From a bacterium (lineage in GTDB: Bacteria > Joyebacterota > Joyebacteria > Joyebacterales > Joyebacteraceae): 59,891 nucleotides of DNA. Where the stretch lies: positions 1-59,891 of the forward strand of contig JALGZD010000063.1 in NCBI GenBank assembly GCA_025782395.1, given 5' to 3'. The notes beneath the pieces were generated by a model. That model was not told the DNA's origin. It was given only the letters and a program-made list of their open reading frames with translations, and searched no databases. Shown here in pieces: positions 45,601 to 54,514 of the stretch. The position numbers were made by a program, and so were the translations under genes. Position 1 is the stretch's first letter. Each line of letters begins with the position of its first letter.

Positions 45601-46683
45601 TCACTGGAGCTTCAGCGTCGAGAGTGAGAGGAGCGCGAAGAGCGCCCCGACGATCCAGAATCGAACGACTATCTTGCTCTCCGGCCACCCCAGTTTCTGG
45701 AAGTGGTGATGGAGAGGAGCCATGAGGAATATCCGTTTGCCTCGCATCTTGTATGAGGCAACCTGGATGATGACCGAAGCGGCGATGATGACGAACAGCC
45801 CGCCGACGATCAGCAGCCACATCTCCTTCTTGATGAGAACCGCCAGTGTTCCGAGTGCACCGCCGACGGCCAGCGATCCTGTGTCACCCATGAAAATCTC
45901 AGCGGGGTGCGCGTTGAACCACAGGAACCCAAGCCCGGCGCCTATGAGCGCAGAGCAATAGACCGTGAGTTCCCCGGCTCCCGATATGTAGGGAATGTTC
46001 AGGTAATCGCTGAATCTGACGTGTCCCGTGACGTAGCTCATGGCGGCGAACGCGAGCGCGCAGAAGACGACCAGGCCTATCGCGAGACCGTCGAGACCGT
46101 CGGTCAGATTTACCGCGTTGGAGCTGGCAGTGATGACGATCATCACGAAAACCACGTAGGCCGGGCCGAGCGACAGGAACGCGTCCTTCAGGAAGGGAAC
46201 CTCGACGTCGGCCGGGTTCGCGATGAATTCGCTGCGGTAGATGAGCAGTCCGACGACGAGTCCCAGCATGAACTGTCCAGCAAGCTTGTAGCGCGCGACC
46301 AGCCCCTTCCTCTGTCTCTTGACCACCTTGAGGTAGTCATCGGTGAAGCCGACGACCCCAAGCCAAATCGTGGCCATCACCATAAGCCAGACAAACTCGT
46401 TGTCGAGGCGGGCCCAGAGAAGCGTGGGAACGATGGTCGCGACGAGAATAAGAAGTCCACCCATCGTCGGTGTGCCGGCTTTGTCGACGTGCGACTCCGG
46501 GGTGTATTCGCGCACGCCATCGGTGAGCCGGCGGCGCTTGAGCATACGGATGAAGAAGGGGCCCAGGAGGAAGCTTATGAGCAGGGCTGTCATGGCCGCG
46601 TACGCCGAACGGAAGGTGATGTATCGGAAGACATTGAAGGCAGATATGTAGTCCCTCAAGGGGTACAACCAGTGATACAACAT
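45601..46683 (-). CDS. mraY: Phospho-N-acetylmuramoyl-pentapeptide-transferase
   Basis: A 360-residue membrane enzyme forming lipid I on undecaprenyl phosphate. It has about ten transmembrane helices. Motifs: DKAGTPTMGGLLIL, GFTDDYLKVVKRQRKGL, NAVNLTDGLDGLAIGL, NAHPAEIFMGDTGSLAVGGAL and MAPLHHHFQKLGWPE. ATG 46683 fits the family N-terminus (MLYHWLYPLRDYI). Confidence 0.98.
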   Translation of the reverse strand: MLYHWLYPLRDYISAFNVFRYITFRSAYAAMTALLISFLLGPFFIRMLKRRRLTDGVREYTPESHVDKAGTPTMGGLLILVATIVPTLLWARLDNEFVWLMVMATIWLGVVGFTDDYLKVVKRQRKGLVARYKLAGQFMLGLVVGLLIYRSEFIANPADVEVPFLKDAFLSLGPAYVVFVMIVITASSNAVNLTDGLDGLAIGLVVFCALAFAAMSYVTGHVRFSDYLNIPYISGAGELTVYCSALIGAGLGFLWFNAHPAEIFMGDTGSLAVGGALGTLAVLIKKEMWLLIVGGLFVIIAASVIIQVASYKMRGKRIFLMAPLHHHFQKLGWPESKIVVRFWIVGALFALLSLSTLKLQ

Positions 46684-46723
46684 GTCAGCCCTTTTCCGAT
46701 AGGGAACCAAGTGGTCCCCCCGG

Positions 46724-48118
46724 CTAGGAGACGGGCGTCTCCTTCACCAGCAACTCAACCACTTCCTCCATGCGCATTCCGCGCGACCCCTTCACCAACA
46801 GGACGCCATCTGGTGCGAGGTCTCTATCGAGGTCCCGTACCAGCGCGCCTTTGTCTCTATACGTTCTCACCCGATCGGGTGACATCCCCCTGTCCGTCGC
46901 TCCGTCCCGAAGAGCCTCGACCTCACTCCCGTAAAGATAGAGCCTCTCGACCCCGAGTTCTGCCGCGGCGACCCCCGCCTCACGATGGACCTCCTCGCTC
47001 CTCTCGCCCATCTCCAGCATGTCGCCTATCGCTGCGGCGGTCGCCCTCCCACGGCCCACGGACACGAGAGTCTCGAGCGCGGCGCGAAGCGATCCCGGAT
47101 TGCAGTTGTACGCGTCATTGATAACTGTTCTTCCTCCGACGGTCAGGACGGTCATCCTCATCGGGCTCGGTTCGAAACCCGACAGCGCGTCAGCCGCCTC
47201 GCCGACGGGAACGCCGAGGGCCGCACCTGCGGCTATGGCAGCCAGGGCGTTCATCACGTTGTGCCGCCCCGGAACCGGGAGCTCGATGGTCGCAGACGAG
47301 TCTGTGATGTCGCTCTTCTCGACCCGGAAAGACACGCCGGACTCGCTCACCTCTATCCCAACGGCTCTCACGTCAGCGTCCTCCGACAGACCGAACGTGG
47401 ACACGTTTGCCGGAGCTCTCCCGACCTGCGACATGACGCGAGGATCATCGGCATTCAGGATGGCGCTTCCGCCGCGGTCGAGGACGTCCAGAAGCTCCCC
47501 CTTCGCCTGCGTCACCGTCTCTATGTCATGCATCGTCTCGATGTGTGCCTCGGAAACATTCGTTATGACGCCCACGAGCGGCTTCACCGCTGCCCCGAGC
47601 CGTGCTATCTCGCCCGGATGGTTCATGCCGATCTCGACGACGGCTGCCGTGTGCCGATTTTCTATTCCGAAGAGAGTGAGCGGAACTCCGATGTGATTGT
47701 TGTAGTTGCCTTGCGTCTTGGCCACGCACCACTGCCTGGCCAGCACAGCAGCAGTCATGTCTTTGGTCGTCGTCTTGCCGTTCGTTCCCGTAACAGCTAC
47801 GACGCGGACTGCAGATCTGTCCCTGTACCAGCCGCTCAGAGTCAGGAGAGCATCGGTCGTGTCCGACACGCGAACGAGCGGTCCGGGGGCCGACTGGATT
47901 CCGGCCGACTCGGCAACCACGGCGGCGACGGCGCCCCTATCGAACGCCGCACCGACAAACTCGTGTCCGTCGTGGCAATCCCCACAGATGGCAACGAAGA
48001 GCTCGCCCGCTCGTATGGTCCGTGAGTCGATCGAGACTCCCGTCACTGCCACAGCCGGAAGGCTGTCGCTGACCACACCCAGGGCCTGTGCCATCTCGGT
48101 CAAGAGCACCCTCTCCAT
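46724..48118 (-). CDS. murF: UDP-N-acetylmuramoyl-tripeptide--D-alanyl-D-alanine ligase
   Basis: A 464-residue Mur ligase adding D-Ala-D-Ala. It has VTGTNGKTTTKDMTAAVLA, IGMNHPGEIARL, ITNVSEAHIETM, INDAYNCNPGSLRAAL and KGSRGMRMEEVVE. Its start follows the murE stop directly (48118/48119). No ddl gene is present in the cluster, so D-Ala-D-Ala must be made elsewhere in the genome. Confidence 0.97.
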   Translation of the reverse strand: MERVLLTEMAQALGVVSDSLPAVAVTGVSIDSRTIRAGELFVAICGDCHDGHEFVGAAFDRGAVAAVVAESAGIQSAPGPLVRVSDTTDALLTLSGWYRDRSAVRVVAVTGTNGKTTTKDMTAAVLARQWCVAKTQGNYNNHIGVPLTLFGIENRHTAAVVEIGMNHPGEIARLGAAVKPLVGVITNVSEAHIETMHDIETVTQAKGELLDVLDRGGSAILNADDPRVMSQVGRAPANVSTFGLSEDADVRAVGIEVSESGVSFRVEKSDITDSSATIELPVPGRHNVMNALAAIAAGAALGVPVGEAADALSGFEPSPMRMTVLTVGGRTVINDAYNCNPGSLRAALETLVSVGRGRATAAAIGDMLEMGERSEEVHREAGVAAAELGVERLYLYGSEVEALRDGATDRGMSPDRVRTYRDKGALVRDLDRDLAPDGVLLVKGSRGMRMEEVVELLVKETPVS

Positions 48119-49687
48119 TCAGTGCGCCTCTGGTTGCCTGGCAGCGATCGCCGCCCGGGCCTCTTCACGATCATCGAAGTGGAGCCTCTCGTTGCCGATG
48201 ATCTGGTAGTCCTCGTGCCCCTTCCCAGCGATGACGACGATGTCACCTGCCGCGGCCGCCGCGACGGCAGCCGTGATCGCCTTGCGCCGGTCCTCTATGA
48301 CGTCGACGCCGGCATGCCGAGTGACGCGACCGCTTCCACCCGAGCTGGTCTCCACGTCACGCACACCCTCGAGTATCTCAGCGATGATGGCGCCGGGCTC
48401 CTCGGTTCGCGGGTTGTCTGAGGTGATCACGACCAGATCCGACATACGGGCGGCTATGCGGCCCATCATCGGGCGCTTCCCCCGATCACGGTCGCCACCA
48501 CATCCGAATACCGTTATGACACGAGTCGGATTCAGATCCCGGACCGACGTCAGGACCTTCTCGAGGGCGTCCGGCGTATGCGCGTAATCCACAAGAACCG
48601 AGAACCCGCGGGCCCCGTGGACAAGTTCCAGTCTTCCGGCGACCCGCTCCACCTTGCCCAACCCCGCCCGAATGGACTCGAGCGGCACGCTCTGTGTCAC
48701 GGCCACTGCAGTGGCCGCCAGGGCGTTCATGACGTTGAAGCCGGCAATGAGGTTGAGATGTACGTCGATCTCGCCGGCGGGCGTGTGGAAGATGGCCGTC
48801 GTGCCCTCGGGATCCATCTCAACATTCGAGGCGTAGACGTCTCCATCGGTCATTCCGTAGGAAAGCACCGCGATTCGCTCCGCAGCCGACAGCGATTCCA
48901 GGAGTTCCCGGCCAAAGGCATCGTCGCGGTTCACGATCGCCGATGCTCCCGGCTTGCCGGCGTCTCCGGCAATGAGGTCGAACAATTTTCTCTTGGCCGC
49001 TCCGTACTCCGCCATAGAGCCGTGAAAATCGAGGTGATCACGCGAGAGATTCGTGAATGTTGCCGTGTCCATCTTCATGCCGAGCACGCGTCCGAGAGAG
49101 AGCGCGTGCGACGACACCTCCATCGTAACAGCCTCCACACCACCATCCAGCATCAAGGCCAGGAGTCTGGCCAGATCGACGGCTTCCGGACTCGTCCGCT
49201 CTGCGCTCGTCCGCTCTGCAATCGCGCTCGTCCCTGCCGCACGATACCCGAGGGTCCCGACGACACCCGTCTTGATGCCGTTCTCCTGCAGAATCGAGTC
49301 GATGAGGTGAAGCGTTGTCGTCTTGCCGTTCGTTCCTGTGATCGTATGGACCTTGAGATGCTCTGACGGGCTTCCGTAGAACTCGTGCGCCACGGGACCC
49401 ATCGCGGCCCGCGTGTCGGCGACTACGACCTCTGTGATCCCCGCGGTGCCGGTCGGCTCCTCGACCAGAGCGGCAACAGCTCCCCGCCGCGCGGCGTCCG
49501 CAACGTGCGTGTGCCCGTCGGTGACGAACCCCTTGACGGCGACAAAGAGGCCGTTCTCTTTCACCATCCGCGAGTCATACTCGACCGCGCTCACCTCGAT
49601 TTCATCGATCGAGCTCTTCGCATATATGTCGGCAATCTGAAACTGCACGCCGCTTCCTTTAAGAATCTCCTCGAGTCTCTTAAGCAC
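48119..49687 (-). CDS. murE: UDP-MurNAc-L-Ala-D-Glu--meso-diaminopimelate ligase
   Basis: A 522-residue Mur ligase adding the third stem residue. It has ITGTNGKTTTLHLIDSIL, MEVSSHALSLGRV, FTNLSRDHLDFHG, DYAHTPDALEKVL and SDNPRTEEP. The DNPR motif is diagnostic of meso-diaminopimelate as substrate, so this organism should have DAP-type peptidoglycan. GTG 49687 follows AGAGGG. A 15-bp tandem duplication (49191-49220) gives a repeated ERTSA in a surface loop. Confidence 0.96.
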   Translation of the reverse strand: MLKRLEEILKGSGVQFQIADIYAKSSIDEIEVSAVEYDSRMVKENGLFVAVKGFVTDGHTHVADAARRGAVAALVEEPTGTAGITEVVVADTRAAMGPVAHEFYGSPSEHLKVHTITGTNGKTTTLHLIDSILQENGIKTGVVGTLGYRAAGTSAIAERTSAERTSPEAVDLARLLALMLDGGVEAVTMEVSSHALSLGRVLGMKMDTATFTNLSRDHLDFHGSMAEYGAAKRKLFDLIAGDAGKPGASAIVNRDDAFGRELLESLSAAERIAVLSYGMTDGDVYASNVEMDPEGTTAIFHTPAGEIDVHLNLIAGFNVMNALAATAVAVTQSVPLESIRAGLGKVERVAGRLELVHGARGFSVLVDYAHTPDALEKVLTSVRDLNPTRVITVFGCGGDRDRGKRPMMGRIAARMSDLVVITSDNPRTEEPGAIIAEILEGVRDVETSSGGSGRVTRHAGVDVIEDRRKAITAAVAAAAAGDIVVIAGKGHEDYQIIGNERLHFDDREEARAAIAARQPEAH

Positions 49688-49695
49688 AGATCCCT

Positions 49696-51828
49696 CTAGC
49701 CGGGAGCGCAGGTCAGAACGACCCGATCCCCCGGTCCAATTTCTGATCCGGGTCTTGGTGACTGCGTCTGAACCAAGCCGTTTCCCTCGAAGACCACAGC
49801 GAGGCCGAGACTTGAAGCGAGTCTGCGGGCGGCTCTCACGCTCATTCCCCGAAGCTCCGGCATCCGCGCCGGATCTCTGATGCCCGCGTCGGAAGAAGCC
49901 GGCGAGATGGTGGCGGACACAGCGCCGCGTGCGTTGACCAGGTTGTGCAACGGAACCGCCGGCAGAATGCCCCTCGCTCCGGCCGGCACGACCAGATCGG
50001 AGCTGGAATCTCCGGAGCCGAAGCCGGACGCAACACTCATGACTGGAACGGCGTTCTCACCGCCGGCACAGTAGAGAGAACTCCCATCTGCGTCTCTGCG
50101 AAGCCGCTGCCTTCCGAACACCAGATCGTGACCGGACCCTCTGACGAGCCGCTCGACGATGCGACGGAAGACCGGCGCCGCTACCTGTCCGCCCAAACCT
50201 CTTCCCCGCGGCTCGTCTATCACGACGAGGCAGACGATCCCTGCATCCTCAGCCGGGGCGAAACCGACGAACGACGAGACCCACCTCCCGGGCGCGTACC
50301 CTCGAATACCCGGCACAACCTTCTGGGCAGTTCCCGTCTTGCCGGCCACGGTCACCTCGTTGAGCGAGGCCTTTGTCCCGGTCCCGCGCTCCGTTACCTC
50401 AACCATGATCTTGCGCACAGCAGCAGCGACCTCCGGCTCGATAGCGCGCCGGACGACGCACGGCCCGGCCTCTTCCACGACCCGCCCGTCACCATCGAGA
50501 ACAGCCTTCACGACGTGCGGTTCCATCAGGTAGCCGCCGTTCGCGATGGCGGAATAGGCAGTGGTGAGCTGGAGCGCTGTCACCGCGATCTCCTGACCGA
50601 TGCCGATCGTGTGAACCGAGCGCGAACTCCATTCAGTCGGTTCCCTGAGCGTTCCACGCACTTCACCAGGGAGATTGACGGCCGTGAGGCAGCCGAAGCC
50701 CAAATCCCTCGCGTACGAATAGAGAGGACTCTCTCCAACTTCGCCCGCAATCTGCGCGAAGCAGACGTTCGATGACTTCACGAGCGCCGTCTCGAAGTCC
50801 ATCCAGCCGTGCGGCTTGACGTCTCGAATCGTAAAGCTCCCGAACCGCCCCATGCCCTGGAAGGCGTAGTAGACGGATGTCGTATCAGCGGCGCCTGTGG
50901 CGAGGGCGGCGCACGCTGTGAAGACCTTGAAGGTTGATCCCGGCTCGAACTGGTCGGTGACCGCTCTGTTGCGCCAGTTCTCCTCGGCGAAGCGCTCCGG
51001 CCGGCTACAGTCGAACGACGGCCAGTTGGCCATCGCGAGTATCTCGCCGGTCCACGGGTCCTGTACAATCACAGTTCCGCTCTTCGCCTCGTACTCCCGC
51101 ACGGTGCGTTCGAGTTCAACCTCGACGATTTCCTGCAGATCCATGTCGATGGTGAGGACAACCGACATGCCGTCGTCCGGCGTTGTTCGTGTGCTGGCCG
51201 GCGCGGGGGTACGCTGCCGCCTGCTGTCCATGTAGTAGTAGACGGTCGCCTCAGACCCGGTAAGCAGATCGTCCATGCGACTCTCCATTCCGGAGATGCC
51301 GTGCCCGTCGATATCGGTGTACCCGATCACATGGCACGCGCCCCTGCCGAACGGATAGACCCGCTTCGTTTCAGCGAGGAACTCAACGCCCGGCAGATTC
51401 ATCGCCGCCAGGACCTCGGCCCTCGCCGGTTCGACCTGCCGCTCAATCCATACAAAACCCGTCTTCTTCCTGAGCCGGGCCTCGTACGACGCCGCGGAGC
51501 CGCCGAGCGCTCTCGACAGTCCTCGTGCCACAGTCCTCGGAGATGCGATCTCCCCGGGGTAGGCACAGATAGAATTGACTGTGAGGTTGTCAGTGAGACG
51601 GACCATATTCCTGTCGAAGATCTGGCCCCTCTCCGGAGCCAATTTGACTTCCACCACCTGCTGACGCTCGGCCAGACCGGCCAGACGAGGCGCATGCACC
51701 ACCTGGATCAGGATCAGACGGAGCACAATGAATGCCCACACACCCAGACCCATGAGGAGCGTGGCGGCAAACCGCTTCGCGTGAACCCGCCCAGGCACCG
51801 TGTGTCTAACCGTTGGTCCGTGCATCAT
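49696..51828 (-). CDS. ftsI: Class B penicillin-binding protein with PASTA domain (FtsI/SpoVD-like)
   Basis: A 710-residue transpeptidase that cross-links septal peptidoglycan. A transmembrane helix (LLMGLGVWAFIVLRLILIQVV, about 22-42) is followed by a PBP dimerisation domain and a transpeptidase domain with Ser298 and Lys301 in EPGSTFKVF, SSN in VKSSNVCFAQ and KTG in AGKTGTAQKV. A single C-terminal PASTA domain (MPELRGMSVRAARRLASSLGLAV) ends the protein, after a linker of about 80 residues. ATG 51828 follows GAGG and overlaps ftsL by 23 bases. Confidence 0.96.
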   Translation of the reverse strand: MMHGPTVRHTVPGRVHAKRFAATLLMGLGVWAFIVLRLILIQVVHAPRLAGLAERQQVVEVKLAPERGQIFDRNMVRLTDNLTVNSICAYPGEIASPRTVARGLSRALGGSAASYEARLRKKTGFVWIERQVEPARAEVLAAMNLPGVEFLAETKRVYPFGRGACHVIGYTDIDGHGISGMESRMDDLLTGSEATVYYYMDSRRQRTPAPASTRTTPDDGMSVVLTIDMDLQEIVEVELERTVREYEAKSGTVIVQDPWTGEILAMANWPSFDCSRPERFAEENWRNRAVTDQFEPGSTFKVFTACAALATGAADTTSVYYAFQGMGRFGSFTIRDVKPHGWMDFETALVKSSNVCFAQIAGEVGESPLYSYARDLGFGCLTAVNLPGEVRGTLREPTEWSSRSVHTIGIGQEIAVTALQLTTAYSAIANGGYLMEPHVVKAVLDGDGRVVEEAGPCVVRRAIEPEVAAAVRKIMVEVTERGTGTKASLNEVTVAGKTGTAQKVVPGIRGYAPGRWVSSFVGFAPAEDAGIVCLVVIDEPRGRGLGGQVAAPVFRRIVERLVRGSGHDLVFGRQRLRRDADGSSLYCAGGENAVPVMSVASGFGSGDSSSDLVVPAGARGILPAVPLHNLVNARGAVSATISPASSDAGIRDPARMPELRGMSVRAARRLASSLGLAVVFEGNGLVQTQSPRPGSEIGPGDRVVLTCAPG

Positions 51829-52225
51829 CGTTCCTCGCGGCCAGATCCTCCGGCCGAACTGCGGGACTGAGCGCCCCATCCTCCAAGTGGATGATCTCAC
51901 CCCGCTTCGGATAGCGCATGCGGAGGCGCTCCTGAGCATATTTCTGAATCCGCTCTCGGCTCGAGAGCGTCACACACTCCATTTTCAGAAAGCCGATCTC
52001 CGTCTCGAGATGTTCTTGCTTGTCCTGGAGCTCCTCGATCTCGGATGCGAGTCTCGTCGCGTAGACCTGTTCCCAGATGCAGAGAACACCTGTCACCAAC
52101 GCGGCGCTCCAGATCAGGAGTCCCTTTGCGTGAAGCGGTCCACCCACCCTGTTCACTAGTCGTGTGAGGAGCCGCAGTTGCTTCACTCCGTAGAGTAGTC
52201 GCTTCACGATCCGTTGAGTCTCCAT
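51806..52225 (-). CDS. ftsL: FtsL-like cell division protein
   Basis: A 139-residue bitopic protein. One transmembrane segment (LLIWSAALVTGVLCIWEQVYA, about 36-56) is followed by a leucine-zipper-like coiled coil (SEIEELQDKQEHLETEIGFLKME) and a short tail including RMRYPKRGEIIHLEDG, as in FtsL/DivIC proteins. The assignment rests on topology and its place between rsmH and ftsI; sequence identity in this family is always low. Confidence 0.85.
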   Translation of the reverse strand: METQRIVKRLLYGVKQLRLLTRLVNRVGGPLHAKGLLIWSAALVTGVLCIWEQVYATRLASEIEELQDKQEHLETEIGFLKMECVTLSSRERIQKYAQERLRMRYPKRGEIIHLEDGALSPAVRPEDLAARNDDARTNG

Positions 52226-52323
52226 CCATTCCCCGACTGAGCCCCGCGCCTCCCATCCCCCAGGTTCTTCCCGGGCTGACCGGTTGCCGGCGCCTCATGG
52301 CCTCCGGCAGACCGGTGGCCCGG

Positions 52324-53268
52324 TCAGTTGCTGCTGTTCGGAGCCAGCTTCTCAGCGGCCCTGAGCTTCGCCGACCTTGCCCTCGGATTCCTTTCGATCT
52401 CGACGTCGCGCGGACGGACCACACGACGCGTGAGAATGCGCAGAGTGGGCTTGCGCCCGCACGCGCAGACCGGAAGTTCCCTGGGACAAATGCATGGCCG
52501 TTCAGCCGTGGCGAAGTCCTGTTTCACGATGCGATCTTCGAGCGAGTGATATGAGATAACGACTATCCTGCCACCCGGACGCAGGAGCGCTTCCGCTTGT
52601 GCGAGACCGGAGCGCAGGTTCTCGAGTTCGGAGTTGACGGCAATCCTGAGCGCCTGGAACACACGAGCCAGCGTCTTGGTGCGGTTCCGTGGCTTCGTGC
52701 TCACCACGGCCTCAGCCAGCTCCGTCGTTGTCCGGCATCGCCCGGCGTCTCGAGCCGCAATGATTGCCCGCGCGATGGGGCGCGCACGATGCTCCTCTCC
52801 GAAGCTGTAGAGGATTCCGGCCAGCGACCGCTGGTCGCTCTTCGCGATGAGGTCCTTTGCGCTCGGCCCGTACCCTCCGTCCAAGCGCATATCGATCGGT
52901 CCCTCCTTGCTGTAGCTGAAGCCGCGCCCTGGATCGTCGAGCTGCATAGAGGAGAAGCCGAGATCGAAGAGGACTCCGTCTACACCGGCGAGTCCTCGCT
53001 CACCAGCGAGCATGGACAGATCTGCGAAATTGCCGTAGGCGATTTCCACTCTATCTCCGAACGGCCTGAGCACCCTCTTGGCCTCGTCGCGTGCCGCATC
53101 GTCCAGGTCCAGACACAGGAGCCTGCCGGCGGGAGCGTTGTTGAGAATCTGGCTCGCATGGCCCCCCGCGCCCACGGTGCAATCGATGTACTGACCGTCC
53201 GTGCGGGTAACGAGGTATTCGACAACCTCGGCAGCCATGACCGGCAGATGTGCAGCGTGCACTATCAC
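52324..53268 (-). CDS. rsmH: 16S rRNA (cytosine1402-N4)-methyltransferase
   Basis: A SAM-dependent methyltransferase of about 314 residues (MraW). It has HLPVMAAEVVEYL, DCTVGAGGHASQIL (SAM site), DGVLFDLGFSSMQLDDPGRGFSYSKEGPIDMRLD in pieces (LGFSSMQLD, GRGFSY, DMRLD), FQALRIAVNSEL, and ISYHSLEDRIVKQDF. The start is unclear: GTG 53268 is taken, but no ribosome site is visible for it, for GTG 53262 or for TTG 53304. It lies downstream of the STAS gene. Confidence 0.95.
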   Translation of the reverse strand: MIVHAAHLPVMAAEVVEYLVTRTDGQYIDCTVGAGGHASQILNNAPAGRLLCLDLDDAARDEAKRVLRPFGDRVEIAYGNFADLSMLAGERGLAGVDGVLFDLGFSSMQLDDPGRGFSYSKEGPIDMRLDGGYGPSAKDLIAKSDQRSLAGILYSFGEEHRARPIARAIIAARDAGRCRTTTELAEAVVSTKPRNRTKTLARVFQALRIAVNSELENLRSGLAQAEALLRPGGRIVVISYHSLEDRIVKQDFATAERPCICPRELPVCACGRKPTLRILTRRVVRPRDVEIERNPRARSAKLRAAEKLAPNSSN

Positions 53269-53332
53269 TTCGCTTTGTTTCAGATACGCGGCGTTGTACT
53301 GCAAACGACGAGAACGGGACGGGCGAGTACGG

Positions 53333-53692
53333 TCAGCTCGCTCGAAGATGGTGTGAAGATGCCGGCCCCATGCGTGTGTCCGCGTCGTATGAATTCGTAT
53401 CGAGGAAACCGTGGAGTCCAGCGAGGAGCAAGATATCCCTCACATACGGACTCAGACCGGCAATCCTCAGCTCTCCTGCGTATGAGTGAACTAACTCGAA
53501 CTCCCGGGCGAGCTGTGCTGCGTTCTGGTAGTTCACGTGATCCACGTCGGAGAAATCGAGGACGATTCGCGTCCGTCGCGCGGTCAGAAGACCGATGAGG
53601 TGCCGGTGCAGCTGACTGAGGTCGCGCGCTCCCATGGACCCGGCCATAAGGAGTACGGTCGCTCTCTCTGCCTCTCTCGGGAGGATGGTCAT
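53333..53692 (-). CDS. STAS-domain protein inside the dcw cluster, no phospho-acceptor Ser
   Basis: A 119-residue STAS-like protein. The order of elements matches the fold: a first strand (ATVLLMAGSM), helix, strand LDFSDVDHV, helix NAAQLAREFELVHSY, then LRIAGLSPYVRDILLLAGLHGFL. At the loop where SpoIIAA-type proteins have D-S-S-G-L-G it reads NYQNAAQL (residues 54-61), with no Ser or Thr at the acceptor position. ATG 53692 follows GGAGTAG and sits 4 bases after the mraZ stop, so it is coupled to mraZ. mraZ and rsmH are normally adjacent, so this is an insertion in the usual order. Function unknown. Confidence 0.82.
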   Translation of the reverse strand: MTILPREAERATVLLMAGSMGARDLSQLHRHLIGLLTARRTRIVLDFSDVDHVNYQNAAQLAREFELVHSYAGELRIAGLSPYVRDILLLAGLHGFLDTNSYDADTRMGPASSHHLRAS

Positions 53693-53696
53693 GTTT

Positions 53697-54161
53697 CTAC
53701 TCCTCCCCTCCGTTGCCGGTCACATCGGTCGGATTCTCCCAGAGGGTCTCTGCGACCTCCTCGTAGGAGAGACCGAACTCCTCCTTGTACTTCCGGTATT
53801 GCTCGGGATCCCAGAATTCCACGCGCTCTATCGCCCCGATCACGAGCACATCCTTCTGGAGTCTCGCAAGCTCTCTCAGATTCTGAGGGATGACAATGCG
53901 GCCATGGCTATCCACGCTTACTTCGCACGCTCGTGACGCCATCTCCCGTGTGAAGAACCTCGATTTGCCCGAGGTGAAGGAGAGCGAGCGCAGCTTGCCC
54001 TCAAGGCGTCGCCACTCATCCTGCGGATAGAAGAAGAGACACCCGTCGAGTCCGAGGGTCAGAACAAAGACCTCCCCCGTAGCCTTCCTGAACTTCGAGG
54101 GAATCGAAAGACGCCCCTTCGCGTCGAGCGTGTGTGTGTATGTTCCTAGAAAAGAGGTCAC
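53697..54161 (-). CDS. mraZ: Transcriptional regulator MraZ
   Basis: A 154-residue MraZ with two SpoVT/AbrB-like halves: FLGTYTHTLDAKGRLSIPSKFR at the N-terminus and ACEVSVDSHGRIVIPQNLRELA in the middle, each with the DxKGR- or DSxGR-type motif. It represses its own dcw operon by binding GTGGG repeats. GTG 54161 is the start. It is the first gene of the cluster. Confidence 0.96.
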   Translation of the reverse strand: MTSFLGTYTHTLDAKGRLSIPSKFRKATGEVFVLTLGLDGCLFFYPQDEWRRLEGKLRSLSFTSGKSRFFTREMASRACEVSVDSHGRIVIPQNLRELARLQKDVLVIGAIERVEFWDPEQYRKYKEEFGLSYEEVAETLWENPTDVTGNGGEE

Positions 54162-54185
54162 ATGGACACCTGGAGCAAGAATTAG

Positions 54186-54210
54186 CCCACTTCATCCCAC
54201 TTCAACCCAC
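54186..54210 (-). promoter_or_regulatory. MraZ operator: three GTGGG boxes
   Basis: On the minus strand, GTGGG at 54210-54206, 54200-54196 and 54190-54186, each 10 bp apart (GTGGG plus 5 bases). This is the direct-repeat site bound by MraZ in other bacteria. It lies between the -10 hexamer and the mraZ start. Confidence 0.9.
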
Positions 54211-54217
54211 TCGCGGG

Positions 54218-54247
54218 ATACTAGCCGTCCTCCCTAGATGCTGTCAA
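54218..54247 (-). promoter_or_regulatory. dcw cluster promoter
   Basis: On the minus strand, TTGACA (54247-54242), an 18-base spacer and TAGTAT (54223-54218). The start should fall close to the first GTGGG box, so MraZ binding would block it. Confidence 0.8.
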
Positions 54248-54406
54248 GTGAAAAAGACGCCTGTGCTATGGGATGTTCACAGGTTTTTCGACACTCTGAG
54301 AGCCGGTGGAATGACCCGACCGCATCCCACCGAATTAGGCAGGCGAACCGGGCAATGTGGAGGAGAGAATGCGTGGATGCAGCGAAGCAGAGGAGCCGCA
54401 TGCGGC

Positions 54407-54438
54407 GAAGCGCCTGGGATTATCATCCCGGGCGCTTC
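54407..54438 (-). terminator. Hairpin after the large C25 gene
   Basis: GAAGCGCCTGGGAT at 54407-54420 pairs with ATCCCGGGCGCTTC at 54425-54438 (one wobble pair) around a TATC loop. It lies about 75 bases past the stop of the C25 gene and before the dcw promoter. No T-run follows. Confidence 0.6.
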
Positions 54439-54514
54439 GCTTCAGATCAGTCCGAACCCAATCCCCGGCCGGCACATTGCAGCCGACTAGCAGAACGTGC
54501 CCTTGGCTGGGCAC

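Larger units (their letters stand above)
54162..54514. other. Spacer between mraZ and the large C25 gene
   Basis: It holds the MraZ boxes, the dcw promoter and a strong hairpin (54407-54438). I see no gene in it. Confidence 0.7.
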
